A stretch of DNA of 34,717 nt from Oceanitalea stevensii. GTDB lineage: Bacteria > Actinomycetota > Actinomycetes > Actinomycetales > Actinomycetaceae. Below the pieces are notes generated by a model. It had not been told where the DNA came from. It worked only from the letters and a program-made list of their open reading frames with translations, and did not search any database. The position numbers and the translations under genes were made by a program. The stretch lies in NCBI RefSeq assembly GCF_014837105.1, contig NZ_JACSPO010000017.1, positions 1 through 34,717 on the forward strand. Direction: 5' to 3'. How positions within the stretch are numbered: the first letter of the stretch is position 1; every line of letters begins with the position of its first letter. Below, piece by piece: positions 1 through 7,607 of this stretch.

Positions 1-127
1 TCGGGGTACTTCCTCGGTGCTGCCATGACTCTCATCCTCCATGGATTGAGAGCCTCCACCAGACCCGGGGCGATTCAAACACTGGCCCCGGCGCCAGCGC
101 ATCTACGCGTACCCCGGCGCCTCAAAG

Positions 128-1549
128 TCACTCTGTGTGTCGATCGAGATCGTAGACATCGCGCAACACATCTCTCGTCGGGCGGAGGTACGCGTCGTCC
201 GCCAGCAGCGCCGAGAGGCAGGTCCGCCAGAAACCCATCGGTGCCGCCCCAAGTCCGTCGTCTGCGGCGTCGAGCTGCTGGTCACGCACTCTTAGCCGGG
301 CACCCACAGCCTCCCCCAGGCGATGAATGGCGGGTAGTTCCCCGGCACCCTCTGCGTCGATCCATCCCATATCATCCCCGCCCCAGAGTTCCCCGTAGGG
401 CGGTGGCGGATCAAGCAGCAGCGCCAGTGGGATGCCTCCGATCTCGTCCACGATCCGCTGTAGTTCGCGATACATGGATTCCACGTTCAGCGGACAATCA
501 AGCGCGGGTCGACCCGCCAAGAGGTGGGCCATCCAGATGATGGCAGGCCAAGACACGGGACCGTGTATGCCCTTGTCGTGCTCACGCTTCACAAGTTCCA
601 TCAAGTCATTCAGAACCCATGCCCGAGACTTAGGGTGCTCCTCCAGAGCAATCGCAGCCCAGACGTAGTGGAAAGGGGCGGAGATGAGGACGAACTGATC
701 ATAGTCACGGTTTAGTCCGAAAGGGGCATCAATCATCCGCATATGAGGTCCGCCACTCGTTGCCCATCGCTCCAGCAGTTCGGGACCCTCGGAGTCCAGA
801 ACATCGCCGCCGTAGATTCGCAATGCGCTCTCAAGCAGACCCGGAATGTAGCTTCCGGGCGCATCCAAGTAGCCATCTTCGATCTCACTAGTGGCTCCGG
901 CGGGTACCGGTCTCGCCGCGCAGGGTGTCGCCGGATGGCGATCGACTGCCCGTAGGCGCCGAACATAAAGGGGAAAGAAACGCTCATCTCTGAGGGCGAG
1001 CATTCCATAGTCGAGAAGATAGGGGGCAACGAAGCGGAGTTCCTCCATCCGCGTTAATGCTGCTTCCGCGATCGAGAAGTCGTCGAACCCTGGACCTTGG
1101 AGAGCGTCCACCACTGAACGGGGGCGAACTGCCTGGCACACTCGTCGATGCTGTTCCAGCACGTCAACGACTAGTCTTCGCCGGTCGTCAGGCGCATGAA
1201 ATCGATAGACCCGATAATTATGCTGGCCCCAAGATCGCTCGGCGTTCTTAATTCGCGCATTGTCGGGATTTCCCGCTAGCACGAGATGGAAAAAGAACAA
1301 TGGCCTAGGAAGCTCGTCAAGAGAACTGCCGAACACCTTGGTGGCGTTGTTCGCAAGTCCCGCGGACGGAGTTGATTCTACCTCGAAAACAAAAAGCGGA
1401 ACGTCATTGAACTCGGCTGCGTTCCACGACAGATCGACCGCAGCATTACGGCCCACGCGGTGCTCTCGGCGGACTTCGTAGCCCAACGCGCTTCCAAGCC
1501 GCTCCAGTCCATCAATGACGGCCTTGCCGGGAGCGAGTATGTGCTTCAT
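128..1549 (-). CDS. Nuclease-like protein (PD-(D/E)XK-type N-terminus), last gene of the ParB/Dam operon
   Basis: A 473-residue protein that I cannot assign to a named family. The N-terminal 60 residues look like a PD-(D/E)XK nuclease core: a basic segment (GYEVRREHRVGR, residues 23-34), then VDLSW with Asp39, then a hydrophobic strand ending in FEVES with Glu56 and Glu58. That spacing fits a D...ExE active site, but the catalytic Lys is replaced, so activity is uncertain. The remaining ~400 residues are alpha/beta with no motif I recognise. The ATG lies in an ATGA overlap with the stop of the upstream 354-aa gene, which supports this start and translational coupling. Base composition is lower in GC than the chromosomal half of the window. 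Inference: an effector nuclease of a DNA-targeting system together with the methylase and ParB-like proteins upstream. Confidence 0.75.
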   Translation of the reverse strand: MKHILAPGKAVIDGLERLGSALGYEVRREHRVGRNAAVDLSWNAAEFNDVPLFVFEVESTPSAGLANNATKVFGSSLDELPRPLFFFHLVLAGNPDNARIKNAERSWGQHNYRVYRFHAPDDRRRLVVDVLEQHRRVCQAVRPRSVVDALQGPGFDDFSIAEAALTRMEELRFVAPYLLDYGMLALRDERFFPLYVRRLRAVDRHPATPCAARPVPAGATSEIEDGYLDAPGSYIPGLLESALRIYGGDVLDSEGPELLERWATSGGPHMRMIDAPFGLNRDYDQFVLISAPFHYVWAAIALEEHPKSRAWVLNDLMELVKREHDKGIHGPVSWPAIIWMAHLLAGRPALDCPLNVESMYRELQRIVDEIGGIPLALLLDPPPPYGELWGGDDMGWIDAEGAGELPAIHRLGEAVGARLRVRDQQLDAADDGLGAAPMGFWRTCLSALLADDAYLRPTRDVLRDVYDLDRHTE

Positions 1550-2610
1550 TCCGACACGGTGCCGTCCGCTGCGTACTCAAGTGCCCCCTCCACCCAGGCC
1601 AAGGTGAACGCCTCGTGGGTTTGGTAGTCACTAGTTTCATAGCGGCCGCTGACCTTCGAGGAAGCCATAAGTTCGGCAAGCCGAAGTCGGTCAATCACGA
1701 CGCCGTAGTCATTTTCGCGGAGACGAGCCTTCTCTGACGCGACGGTACGGAAGTCCTCTTTCTTCTCTTCAAGCTGTTCATGGTGCTGCGGGAACGGCAC
1801 GAAGAGCATCTCGATGTGCTTGTGTGACGGCGCCTTGTCGAACCAGGGAAGAAAGTGGCCGTCAATGAAGGACTTGATGGGTTTAGCGGTCCAGTTCCGG
1901 CCAGAAGCCACTTGCCCGTACGCGACGATCGAGGCCGCCTGTCCGTCGAGGAACGGACGCCAGGCGACAATGTCCACGGTGCCGTCCGCAGCATTGGCGG
2001 AGAGGCCCAGGGGCCGTTCTTCCGGCGCCAGCGCGGTTCCCATTGAGGACGCAAGGTCCTGAATCGCTTTGAGCATTCCCGAGCCGTCGGGCCGTGGGAA
2101 GCCGAACCAATACGCGCGCCCACCCAGCACTTCGGCAGCCGTTAGATACGACTCGACCTGTAGCGCTCTCGCACTTGACTTGAAGACCTCGTGGTCACTC
2201 TTCGTCGGCAGCAGCTCCGAGTGGATCGCAGAGATCAAAAGGCAGCAAATGTAGCAGTTGTGTGCTGCAACCTCAGCCTCTCTCTCCGCTGCCCGCCGCC
2301 GAAGAGCCCACTTCCCGTACTCGGACACAAGCTCGAACGGATACCGAGCGCCGAGCACCCGCTCGCGGTAGGCGAGTTCCTCGTAAACGCGTTCAGAAAG
2401 CTCGTCGTTCTCGGGCTCAAGAATTTCCTCGTCGACCAGTTCAGCGTCGATGTCAGTCAGCAGGCTGCCATGGTCGGGTTCCCGTTGAACGGTCTGGCTT
2501 CGGATCAGGCTCTGCTCGTTCGCAACGGATGCATCCAGCAGGGCATGCAGCTCTACCCAGTCAGCTGCGACGCTCCTTGTTGAGCGCTCCAGAGGCGCGT
2601 TAATTCTCAT
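1546..2610 (-). CDS. Hypothetical protein with restriction-endonuclease-like core
   Basis: A 354-residue protein of unrecognised family. Residues 209-240 read as a possible PD-(D/E)XK core: DGTVDIVAW (Asp213), then about 17 residues on a strand leading to GQVASGRNW, followed by a Lys-containing helix. The first 120 residues are acidic then basic and look helical; residues 118-131 contain the CysTyrIleCysCys cluster (HNCYICC) on a hydrophobic helix. The ATG at 2610 lies 11 bases inside the end of the upstream ParB-like gene, and the stop overlaps the next ATG (ATGA), so it is the fourth of five chained genes. The likely role is a DNA-processing or sensing partner of the 473-aa protein. The nuclease assignment rests on motif shape only. 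Confidence 0.75.
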   Translation of the reverse strand: MRINAPLERSTRSVAADWVELHALLDASVANEQSLIRSQTVQREPDHGSLLTDIDAELVDEEILEPENDELSERVYEELAYRERVLGARYPFELVSEYGKWALRRRAAEREAEVAAHNCYICCLLISAIHSELLPTKSDHEVFKSSARALQVESYLTAAEVLGGRAYWFGFPRPDGSGMLKAIQDLASSMGTALAPEERPLGLSANAADGTVDIVAWRPFLDGQAASIVAYGQVASGRNWTAKPIKSFIDGHFLPWFDKAPSHKHIEMLFVPFPQHHEQLEEKKEDFRTVASEKARLRENDYGVVIDRLRLAELMASSKVSGRYETSDYQTHEAFTLAWVEGALEYAADGTVSE

Positions 2611-3667
2611 CAGAAGAGCGGCCTCCGAGGTGTGCCTCTTTCATCGCGTTGACCACAATGGTCACTACGCGAAGGGTTGCTTCCGCGTCGTCGACCAGAT
2701 GGGATTTCGGGTCGTAGCGGGCGATGACGCGAGAGACGTCTTCGGCGGAGCTGGCAAGTTGGTAGAACGCCTTCTCGAATGCCTTTGCCTTGTCTTCGAC
2801 GACGTCGAAGGCGCGGTCGAGGTCACGGTTGGATTCGAGCACTCGGATTGCCCGCTCGCTGCCGAGCACGTTGATGAGTCGTCCGAGATCGGGGTTCTGG
2901 CTCCTGATCAGCGATGGTTCGTCTTCTTGACCGTAGAGCCATGACAGGAGGTTACGTAGATGCGCTCGGTGCGATGGTGGCACTGGCGTGGGTGGAAGCA
3001 CTGAGTTGTCGCTCTCAGGCAGTCCTAGGAACTGACGGACGTTTGCTGTCGAGAGCGCGGTGTAGAGGTGAGAGAAGTAGAAGGACTTCTTGGAACGGAG
3101 TTCGCGGTCGAAGAGCTTGGCGTTCTCCGCTTGCTCTAGTAAGACAACGCCGTTGACGAGTCTGCTGACGGTGTTGTGCCCGTCGCCCAGCCTGCGACTC
3201 ACTTCGTCGATGTCGTCTCCGTCTTGGAGCCATGAATGCGCAAATCGTGCCTTCGCGTATGAGTCCCACTTGAAGGCGCCGTTGACGTGCTTGAACCCGA
3301 TGAAGTCCCGCGCCTCTTTGCGGCTATCGACGTAGTTGACCTGAATCTCGGTCGGTATGGCGTTCGGGTGCACCGGTTGTGGCAGTGCCACTTTGAACCG
3401 CTGCTGGAGGCTAGGGCTCGCGATGATGCGCAGGGCCGCAAGGCGCCGGTTACCCTCGACGACGGTCCCTGTTGGTTCTTCCACGATGGGAGGCTCGAAG
3501 TCGAGCCACCCTGAATTGCCGATCGACTGGATCAGCTCGCCTAGGTCGGCGTGTGTATAGAGGTAGGCGATTGCCTCCTCCTCGTCGGTGAACTTCGCGT
3601 CGGGGATACGCGGGTTCGCGAGGTCGAGAGAGAGCGTGCCGGGTGGTGCTTTGTCTAGCCGCGCCAT
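2600..3667 (-). CDS. ParB/sulfiredoxin-fold protein (second, shorter paralogue)
   Basis: A 355-residue protein with a ParB N-terminal-type domain. It begins with LDLANPRIP (residues 14-22), the usual 'NPR' opening of ParB-like domains, and carries VVEGNRRLAALR at 69-80, which corresponds to the ParB GxxR motif that binds nucleotide. The rest is helical, with DEVSRRLGDGHNTVSRLVNGV further on, a good match to a ParB-type HTH. The open frame continues upstream to 3880 but overlaps the methylase; the ATG at 3667 is preferred because it shares one base with the methylase stop (TGATG). It differs clearly in sequence from the 501-aa ParB-like protein upstream. Inference: a nucleotide-dependent DNA-loading or recognition subunit, not a chromosome-partition ParB, since no parA is present. 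Confidence 0.85.
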   Translation of the reverse strand: MARLDKAPPGTLSLDLANPRIPDAKFTDEEEAIAYLYTHADLGELIQSIGNSGWLDFEPPIVEEPTGTVVEGNRRLAALRIIASPSLQQRFKVALPQPVHPNAIPTEIQVNYVDSRKEARDFIGFKHVNGAFKWDSYAKARFAHSWLQDGDDIDEVSRRLGDGHNTVSRLVNGVVLLEQAENAKLFDRELRSKKSFYFSHLYTALSTANVRQFLGLPESDNSVLPPTPVPPSHRAHLRNLLSWLYGQEDEPSLIRSQNPDLGRLINVLGSERAIRVLESNRDLDRAFDVVEDKAKAFEKAFYQLASSAEDVSRVIARYDPKSHLVDDAEATLRVVTIVVNAMKEAHLGGRSSDEN

Positions 3668-4587
3668 CAGCGTGCTCCTCCTGTAGCGGCGTCCGCCACC
3701 TGCGCAAGGCCGGCATGCGCGGATTCGATTTCCTCGGGAATCGCCAGATCCGACGAGAACACCATGATCTCGCTGGCTTTCATCACGCGGTGAGCCGAGT
3801 AGTTCAGTGCGAAGAGTCTCCTGCGCAAATCTGAGTATAGTTCTGCGACCTGAGGGACGTTGTCGTAGGTGAGAATCCACTTTGCCCGCCGCACGCCCTT
3901 GAGGCAGCCGGCGAGAGCCTGGTGGTCGGAATCTTGGAAGGCGTTAAGATAGAGCGATCCCGCCTTTTCGAAGTAGGGCGGATCAGCGTAGATGAAAGCG
4001 TCATCGCGGTCTGAGTACCGCTCGATGACGCGCAGACCATCCTCGTTGGTCACGGCTATGCGGTCTGCGTGCAGAGCGATGAGACGGATGCGCTCGGCTA
4101 GGCCTTCGCGGTTGAAGCGAGCGTCAATCTTATAGTTGCCCGTCTGGTCCTTCCCGCCGATGGGTCCGCCATTCAGGACGCCTGAGCGATTGGTTCGATT
4201 CAGATAGAACGTTGCGAACCCGAGCGAGAGGTGGTCGTCGCGGGCGGACGTCAGATAGACCTCGCGCTGTCGTTCCCACTCATCGACGGAAAGTTCGACG
4301 CCATTGAGTAGCGTGGTGAACTCGTCGGGCTGAGTGACGACTGCGTTCCAGAACGCGAACACGGCAGGATCGAGGTCGTTGATCGCGATCCGCTCAACCT
4401 GACCGGAGACGAGCAGGGCGAGAGCCGCGCCCGCACCTCCTGCGTAGGGTTCGACGTACACGCTTGAGGTGAGGTCGTTCTCCCGGATGATCGTCCGCAG
4501 GCGCGAGTAGAGCAGGCCCTTGCCGCCGGGGTACCGGAGCGGCGAGATGGTCACTCGTCTACGTGCAGAAGTCGCTGTTTGGGTCAT
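3667..4587 (-). CDS. DNA adenine (N6) methyltransferase, D12 class
   Basis: A 306-residue D12-class (Dam/M.DpnM-like) methyltransferase that transfers a methyl group from S-adenosylmethionine to adenine N6 in DNA. Seen in the sequence: the N-terminal RYPGGKG (residues 18-24), the SAM-binding motif VEPYAGGAG (45-53), the FYLNRTNRSGVLNGG block (127-141) typical of this class, and catalytic DPPY at 202-205. An upstream in-frame ATG at 4632 exists, but the ATG at 4587 forms an ATGA overlap with the ParB-like stop and gives a normal N-terminus. There is no adjacent recognisable type II restriction enzyme; instead ParB-like genes lie on both sides and two nuclease-like genes follow. It could be the self-protecting modification half of a restriction-type system. 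The target sequence cannot be told from this sequence. Confidence 0.95.
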   Translation of the reverse strand: MTQTATSARRRVTISPLRYPGGKGLLYSRLRTIIRENDLTSSVYVEPYAGGAGAALALLVSGQVERIAINDLDPAVFAFWNAVVTQPDEFTTLLNGVELSVDEWERQREVYLTSARDDHLSLGFATFYLNRTNRSGVLNGGPIGGKDQTGNYKIDARFNREGLAERIRLIALHADRIAVTNEDGLRVIERYSDRDDAFIYADPPYFEKAGSLYLNAFQDSDHQALAGCLKGVRRAKWILTYDNVPQVAELYSDLRRRLFALNYSAHRVMKASEIMVFSSDLAIPEEIESAHAGLAQVADAATGGAR

Positions 4588-6089
4588 GGTTTGAGGACCG
4601 CCTTCATGACTCCTTCGATCGTGGCCCAGCATTCACGAACGTCGTCGGGTGTAGCAAAAATATGTTGATTGTGGTTTGTGGCATCGAGCTGTGCTTTTGA
4701 GCCCACAAAGCCGTAGCGTCCACCTCGGATCTTCTGAACGGGCTGGATGAATGCTGTCTGTCCGTTCGACTTGAAGTGTTGTTCAAGCCAGACGAGGCAG
4801 TTCGAGAGATATACGAAGCCTTGCTCGTTTGAACTCTTCTTGATCTCCTCGCCGAGAACCTCGGCATGAGCCTTGATCGTCTTTTCCAGGAAGGTTCGCA
4901 GCAAATCGAGCGTCGCGTTCGGGAAGCGCTGTATGTTGATCGCCGATAGTTCCCTCACGATCTCGTGTATTGAAGCGGGGAACGACGCGGGGACCGTCAG
5001 GTTGTCGGTGTTGAGGTAGTTCCTCTTCCGCGGAAGCGGCTTCGGCTTGTCCCGTCCAGCGTCGTTCGATCCGCGAGAGGCGCCAACATCTGCGCCGTCA
5101 CGAGCGTGCGGTCCCTGGCCCTGATCATCGGGGCCGGAGCGCCTATTCCCCTTCGCCGAGGAGTTCGATGTATCAGAGTGTGTGCTGGCCGATTCGCCGC
5201 TCGCTGATTCGTCGTCTCTGTGCTTATCGAGCAGGTCGCGCAGGTCGTCCATGTACTCGACGTAACGGTCGCTCGAGGTCTTGTTGAGGGTACGTGTGTT
5301 AATCACGCCGTCGCGGATGTCGCTCACGATCTTCGTCGCGACTCGCTTGAACAAACCGGCGCTTGAGACGAGGGAAACTTCTCCCGTGCCGTTCTGGATC
5401 TGGACCCCGACGAGGTCGAGGAACTTCTCGTTCTCGTAGAGGCGCGCGAGGGTCGACACTGGGAAGCGGCGTTTGCGTGCGTAATCGCCGAGTGACGGGT
5501 CGTCGTAGTTGACGTTGCGGAACAGTTCGAGAATCTTGCTCCGTGTAATGAACTTCCGGACGTCGATCGTTGGATACTGGGCGATCAGTTCCTCCGACGA
5601 TTTGCCAGCGTCGAGCTGCGCCTGGAAGAACGCGGCCTGCCTGGCAGGACCCCACGCCACGCGCTGATTGCCGGTGTGAAGAGCTGCGACGAGTTGGTCG
5701 GCATCGTCCTGCGAAGGTGCTCTCTTGACGGTGATACGACGGATCGCGGCGCGATCGGGCATCGACTGCGCGAGCTTTCTGATGCGCGCTTGGTGATCGG
5801 GCGCGAGGTACGGGTTCTGGATAGCCTTCAGCGCGGCTACGCGTCGATTGCCCTCGACCACGATGAGTTGACCGTCACGCTCCAGGACGATGGGGACTTC
5901 GTGCGTCAGCAGGCCGACCTTGGCGATACCTTCGACGAGGCTCAGTGCCTTCTCGTTGCTGAACAAGTCCTGCACGATGTCGGACTCCGGCACTCCCTCA
6001 GGGATGTCGAGTCGGACGTTGCGCGGGTCGAGTTTGATGTCGTTGACAACGTCGACGACTAGTTCCTCCCACGTGGACATGTCGATCAT
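4584..6089 (-). CDS. ParB-like nuclease/CTPase-fold protein, long paralogue
   Basis: A 501-residue protein. Residues 20-26 (LDPRNVR) and the VVEGNRRVAALKAIQ stretch (77-91) are the two hallmarks of a ParB/sulfiredoxin-fold domain; the second is the nucleotide-binding motif. A helical region follows (about 150-290), then a Ser/Asp/Gly-rich low-complexity linker (about 295-350), then a C-terminal helical domain (about 355-501) that may mediate oligomerisation. Start: ATG at 6089, with an alternative ATG three codons in (6080). It is the first large gene of the operon, 68 bases after the HTH gene, and its stop overlaps the methylase ATG (ATGA). No ParA ATPase is nearby, so plasmid partition is unlikely; a role with the methylase in DNA recognition is inferred. 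Confidence 0.85.
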   Translation of the reverse strand: MIDMSTWEELVVDVVNDIKLDPRNVRLDIPEGVPESDIVQDLFSNEKALSLVEGIAKVGLLTHEVPIVLERDGQLIVVEGNRRVAALKAIQNPYLAPDHQARIRKLAQSMPDRAAIRRITVKRAPSQDDADQLVAALHTGNQRVAWGPARQAAFFQAQLDAGKSSEELIAQYPTIDVRKFITRSKILELFRNVNYDDPSLGDYARKRRFPVSTLARLYENEKFLDLVGVQIQNGTGEVSLVSSAGLFKRVATKIVSDIRDGVINTRTLNKTSSDRYVEYMDDLRDLLDKHRDDESASGESASTHSDTSNSSAKGNRRSGPDDQGQGPHARDGADVGASRGSNDAGRDKPKPLPRKRNYLNTDNLTVPASFPASIHEIVRELSAINIQRFPNATLDLLRTFLEKTIKAHAEVLGEEIKKSSNEQGFVYLSNCLVWLEQHFKSNGQTAFIQPVQKIRGGRYGFVGSKAQLDATNHNQHIFATPDDVRECWATIEGVMKAVLKP

Positions 6090-6157
6090 GACGTCCCCAG
6101 CTCAGCGAGAACGTCCTGATCGGTAAGGGGCGTGCGGACGGTATCTCGTGCTGCCAC

Positions 6158-6355
6158 TCAGTCCCCCACACCATTCGGGGTGTCCTTGCTGCCTCGGACC
6201 ACTGCGAGGACGTCGCTGCGGAGGAAGCGCCAGGCTCGTCCGACCTTCTCTCCGGGCAGAGAGCCGTCGCGAGCGAGCGCGAGCACGGTCTTGGTGCTCA
6301 CACGGAGCAGCGCGGCAGCCTCCTCCGTGGTGAGAACTTCGTGTCCTTCCGCCAT
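6158..6355 (-). CDS. Excisionase-family (HTH_17) small DNA-binding protein
   Basis: A 65-residue protein made almost entirely of one MerR/excisionase-type winged helix: LTTEEAAALLRVSTKTVLAL (recognition helix) followed by GSLPGEKVGRAWRFLRSDVLAVV (wing). The frame is open further upstream, but the ATG at 6355 is chosen because AGGAGGAG lies about 10 bases before it. Such proteins act as recombination directionality factors or as small regulators in integrative elements. Here it leads the operon with the ParB-like and methylase genes (68 bases before the next start) and may be its autoregulator. No integrase is visible in the window, so the excisionase role is unproven. Confidence 0.85.
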   Translation of the reverse strand: MAEGHEVLTTEEAAALLRVSTKTVLALARDGSLPGEKVGRAWRFLRSDVLAVVRGSKDTPNGVGD

Positions 6356-6365
6356 CTTCTCGCAC

Positions 6366-6515
6366 TCTCCTCCTGCGGGGTCTAACGTCAGGCTATCAGC
6401 GACGTCGGTCCGCGCGGAGGGACCGTGCTGCTCGCAATATCCGCGACGGACGTTTCGCCCTGAGCTCATGTCTCTCGGGGGTCCGGTACGTCTCGGAAGT
6501 CTCGTCCGCGCGGCG
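6366..6515 (-). promoter_or_regulatory. Probable promoter region of the HTH/ParB/Dam operon
   Basis: This 150-base gap between the 49-aa gene and the HTH gene holds no gene. Reading the minus strand, TAGCCT (6395-6390) could be a -10 element about 35 bases before the ATG. An imperfect inverted repeat with GGTCC/GGACC arms sits just upstream at 6407-6424 and could be an operator. I see no good -35 match, so the promoter call is weak. Confidence 0.3.
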
Positions 6516-6665
6516 TTAGGTTCGTGACTGGGCCTCCTGCAACGGGAGTCGGATCAGGCCCTCGCAGAGTTTGTGCAGGGCGGGTGGGTCACGATGCACG
6601 GCGCGGATAGAGAACTGCCGTTCGTCGTAGCGACGCCGCGAGGTCTGCTTCACGTACTTGCCCAT
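6516..6665 (-). CDS. Small basic protein (49 aa) coupled to the membrane protein gene
   Basis: A short gene beginning MGKYVKQTSRRRYDERQ and ending PLQEAQSRT, 49 residues, rich in Arg and Lys at its N-terminus. The ATG at 6665 is preceded by GGGGAG at about 6 bases, and the gap to the TAG stop of the preceding 117-aa gene is only 11 bases, so the two are very probably co-translated. To my recollection, similar small proteins (SRRRYDER...RDPP..L.KL) occur beside this membrane protein family in other actinobacteria, which argues for a real gene. Function unknown; association with conjugative-element backbone is inferred from the neighbouring relaxase remnant. Confidence 0.65.
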   Translation of the reverse strand: MGKYVKQTSRRRYDERQFSIRAVHRDPPALHKLCEGLIRLPLQEAQSRT

Positions 6666-6676
6666 CGCGTGCTCCC

Positions 6677-7030
6677 CTACGTCGCGACGACGGACCGGTG
6701 GTCAGCGGGAAGCTCGCGTCGCCGCTCGACATGCTCGCGCACCCGCGCGCACAGCAGGAGGACGAGGCTGAGCGGTCCGAAGATGGTGACCTTCATGGCG
6801 TTGTAGATGAACAGCAGCACGAGCAGATGCAGCCAGCCGGGGCCACCGTACTCGATGAGCTGCACGCAGATGCTCGCGGCGTACTGGTACGAGATGGTCA
6901 GCAGCATCGCCGGGACGCCCCATCGCAGGCCGCGACGGGTGCGGACGGCGTCGAGCAGGATGTTGGTGGGCATGTAGCGACGCAGGAAGTACCGGGTGCG
7001 GACACTGAGGTCCCAGATGAGTCGGAACAT
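6677..7030 (-). CDS. Small membrane protein of the type often labelled 'sulfate permease'
   Basis: A 117-residue protein beginning MFRLIWDLSVRTRYFLRRYM, with two hydrophobic stretches (roughly residues 43-63 and 70-97) and an Arg/Glu-rich cytoplasmic tail. In actinobacterial genomes this family is commonly called sulfate permease, but it is far too short for a SulP transporter and I treat that name as unreliable. The frame is open to 7114; the ATG at 7030 is chosen because GGAGAGGA lies just before it. It is followed after 11 bases by the 49-aa gene and preceded by an operator-like site at 7096-7114. It lies downstream of a relaxase remnant, so it is probably part of mobile-element backbone. 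Confidence 0.75.
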   Translation of the reverse strand: MFRLIWDLSVRTRYFLRRYMPTNILLDAVRTRRGLRWGVPAMLLTISYQYAASICVQLIEYGGPGWLHLLVLLFIYNAMKVTIFGPLSLVLLLCARVREHVERRRELPADHRSVVAT

Positions 7031-7095
7031 GGACAGTCCTCTCCAAAGGTTCGGCGACAAGAACCTGAAAGGACCGCCCGGCCGGGGAAGTCGTA

Positions 7096-7122
7096 TTGTC
7101 GCGACAAGCGACAACGCCTATA
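7096..7122 (-). promoter_or_regulatory. Operator with three TTGTCGC half-sites next to a -10-like box
   Basis: Positions 7096-7107 are a perfect 12-bp palindrome TTGTCGCGACAA; a third half-site GCGACAA follows directly at 7108-7114. On the minus strand TATAGG (7122-7117) lies immediately upstream and could be the -10 of the promoter for the 117-aa gene, whose ATG is at 7030. A repressor bound here would block initiation. The arrangement resembles operators used by GntR-type regulators of actinobacterial conjugative elements, but no such regulator is in the window. Confidence 0.5.
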
Positions 7123-7178
7123 GAGGCCGCCTCAAGCTTCATTTTACGGAGTGGCGGCGAGACCGGGACGGGCATCGG

Positions 7179-7590
7179 TCAGAGCGAACGCCCGAGCTGC
7201 TCTCGCCCCTGCGATCGCTTCGGCACGGCACCCGCACGGGTGGTCAAATCGCGTGCGCGGTCGAGCGCCGTCTGCGCGCGGGCGGTGTCAATCTCCTTGC
7301 TCCGCCTTCTCCGGCGCCGGCCCGAGGGGCCTGTCGTCGGTGATGCCATACCGATCAGGGTAGGCCGCGACCGTGCGCCAGTGGCGTCGCCACGCAGCGG
7401 CCTCTCGCTGGTCACGGGGTGGCTCGCGGTCCAGGACTCACCGGCCTGACGTGCGGTGTCGAGCAGGACTTCACCACGGGTCTCAATCAGCTCCCGCCTC
7501 TCATCGAGTGCCCGGCGCATGTCGCCGGCTATGTGTCCGTCGGCGGAACGGATGAGTCCGGCGATCGATCGTGGTGCCTTGCGGGGGGGG
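7179..7590 (-). pseudogene. MobF/TrwC-type relaxase, C-terminal remnant (3' part), frameshifted
   Basis: Reading the minus strand from the left edge of the IS, the sequence encodes RKAPRSIAGLIRSADGHIAG, then DMRRALDERRELIETRGEVL, up to HPVTSERPL near 7400. Homology then shifts one frame to AAWRRHWRTVAAYPDRYG and GPAPEKAEQ, and returns to the first frame at IDTARAQTALDRARDL near 7290, ending at the stop at 7179. This is the conserved C-terminal region (R...LDERRELIE... W...RTVAAYRDRYG...) of large actinobacterial conjugative relaxases. Two compensating frameshifts and the IS110 insertion show the gene is dead. Its upstream continuation is at 9056-9239 and the catalytic N-terminus is absent. 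Confidence 0.75.
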
Positions 7591-7607
7591 GTGTCCCTAT
7601 CGGTTCG

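Noticed and set aside
87..122. Repeated CCCCGGCGCC after the end of the 473-aa gene as a terminator
   Set aside because: The two copies are direct, and the inverted pairing available is too short and poorly placed to support a terminator.
6677..7030. A genuine SulP sulfate transporter
   Set aside because: 117 residues with two hydrophobic segments and no STAS domain cannot be a SulP permease; the common database name is misleading.
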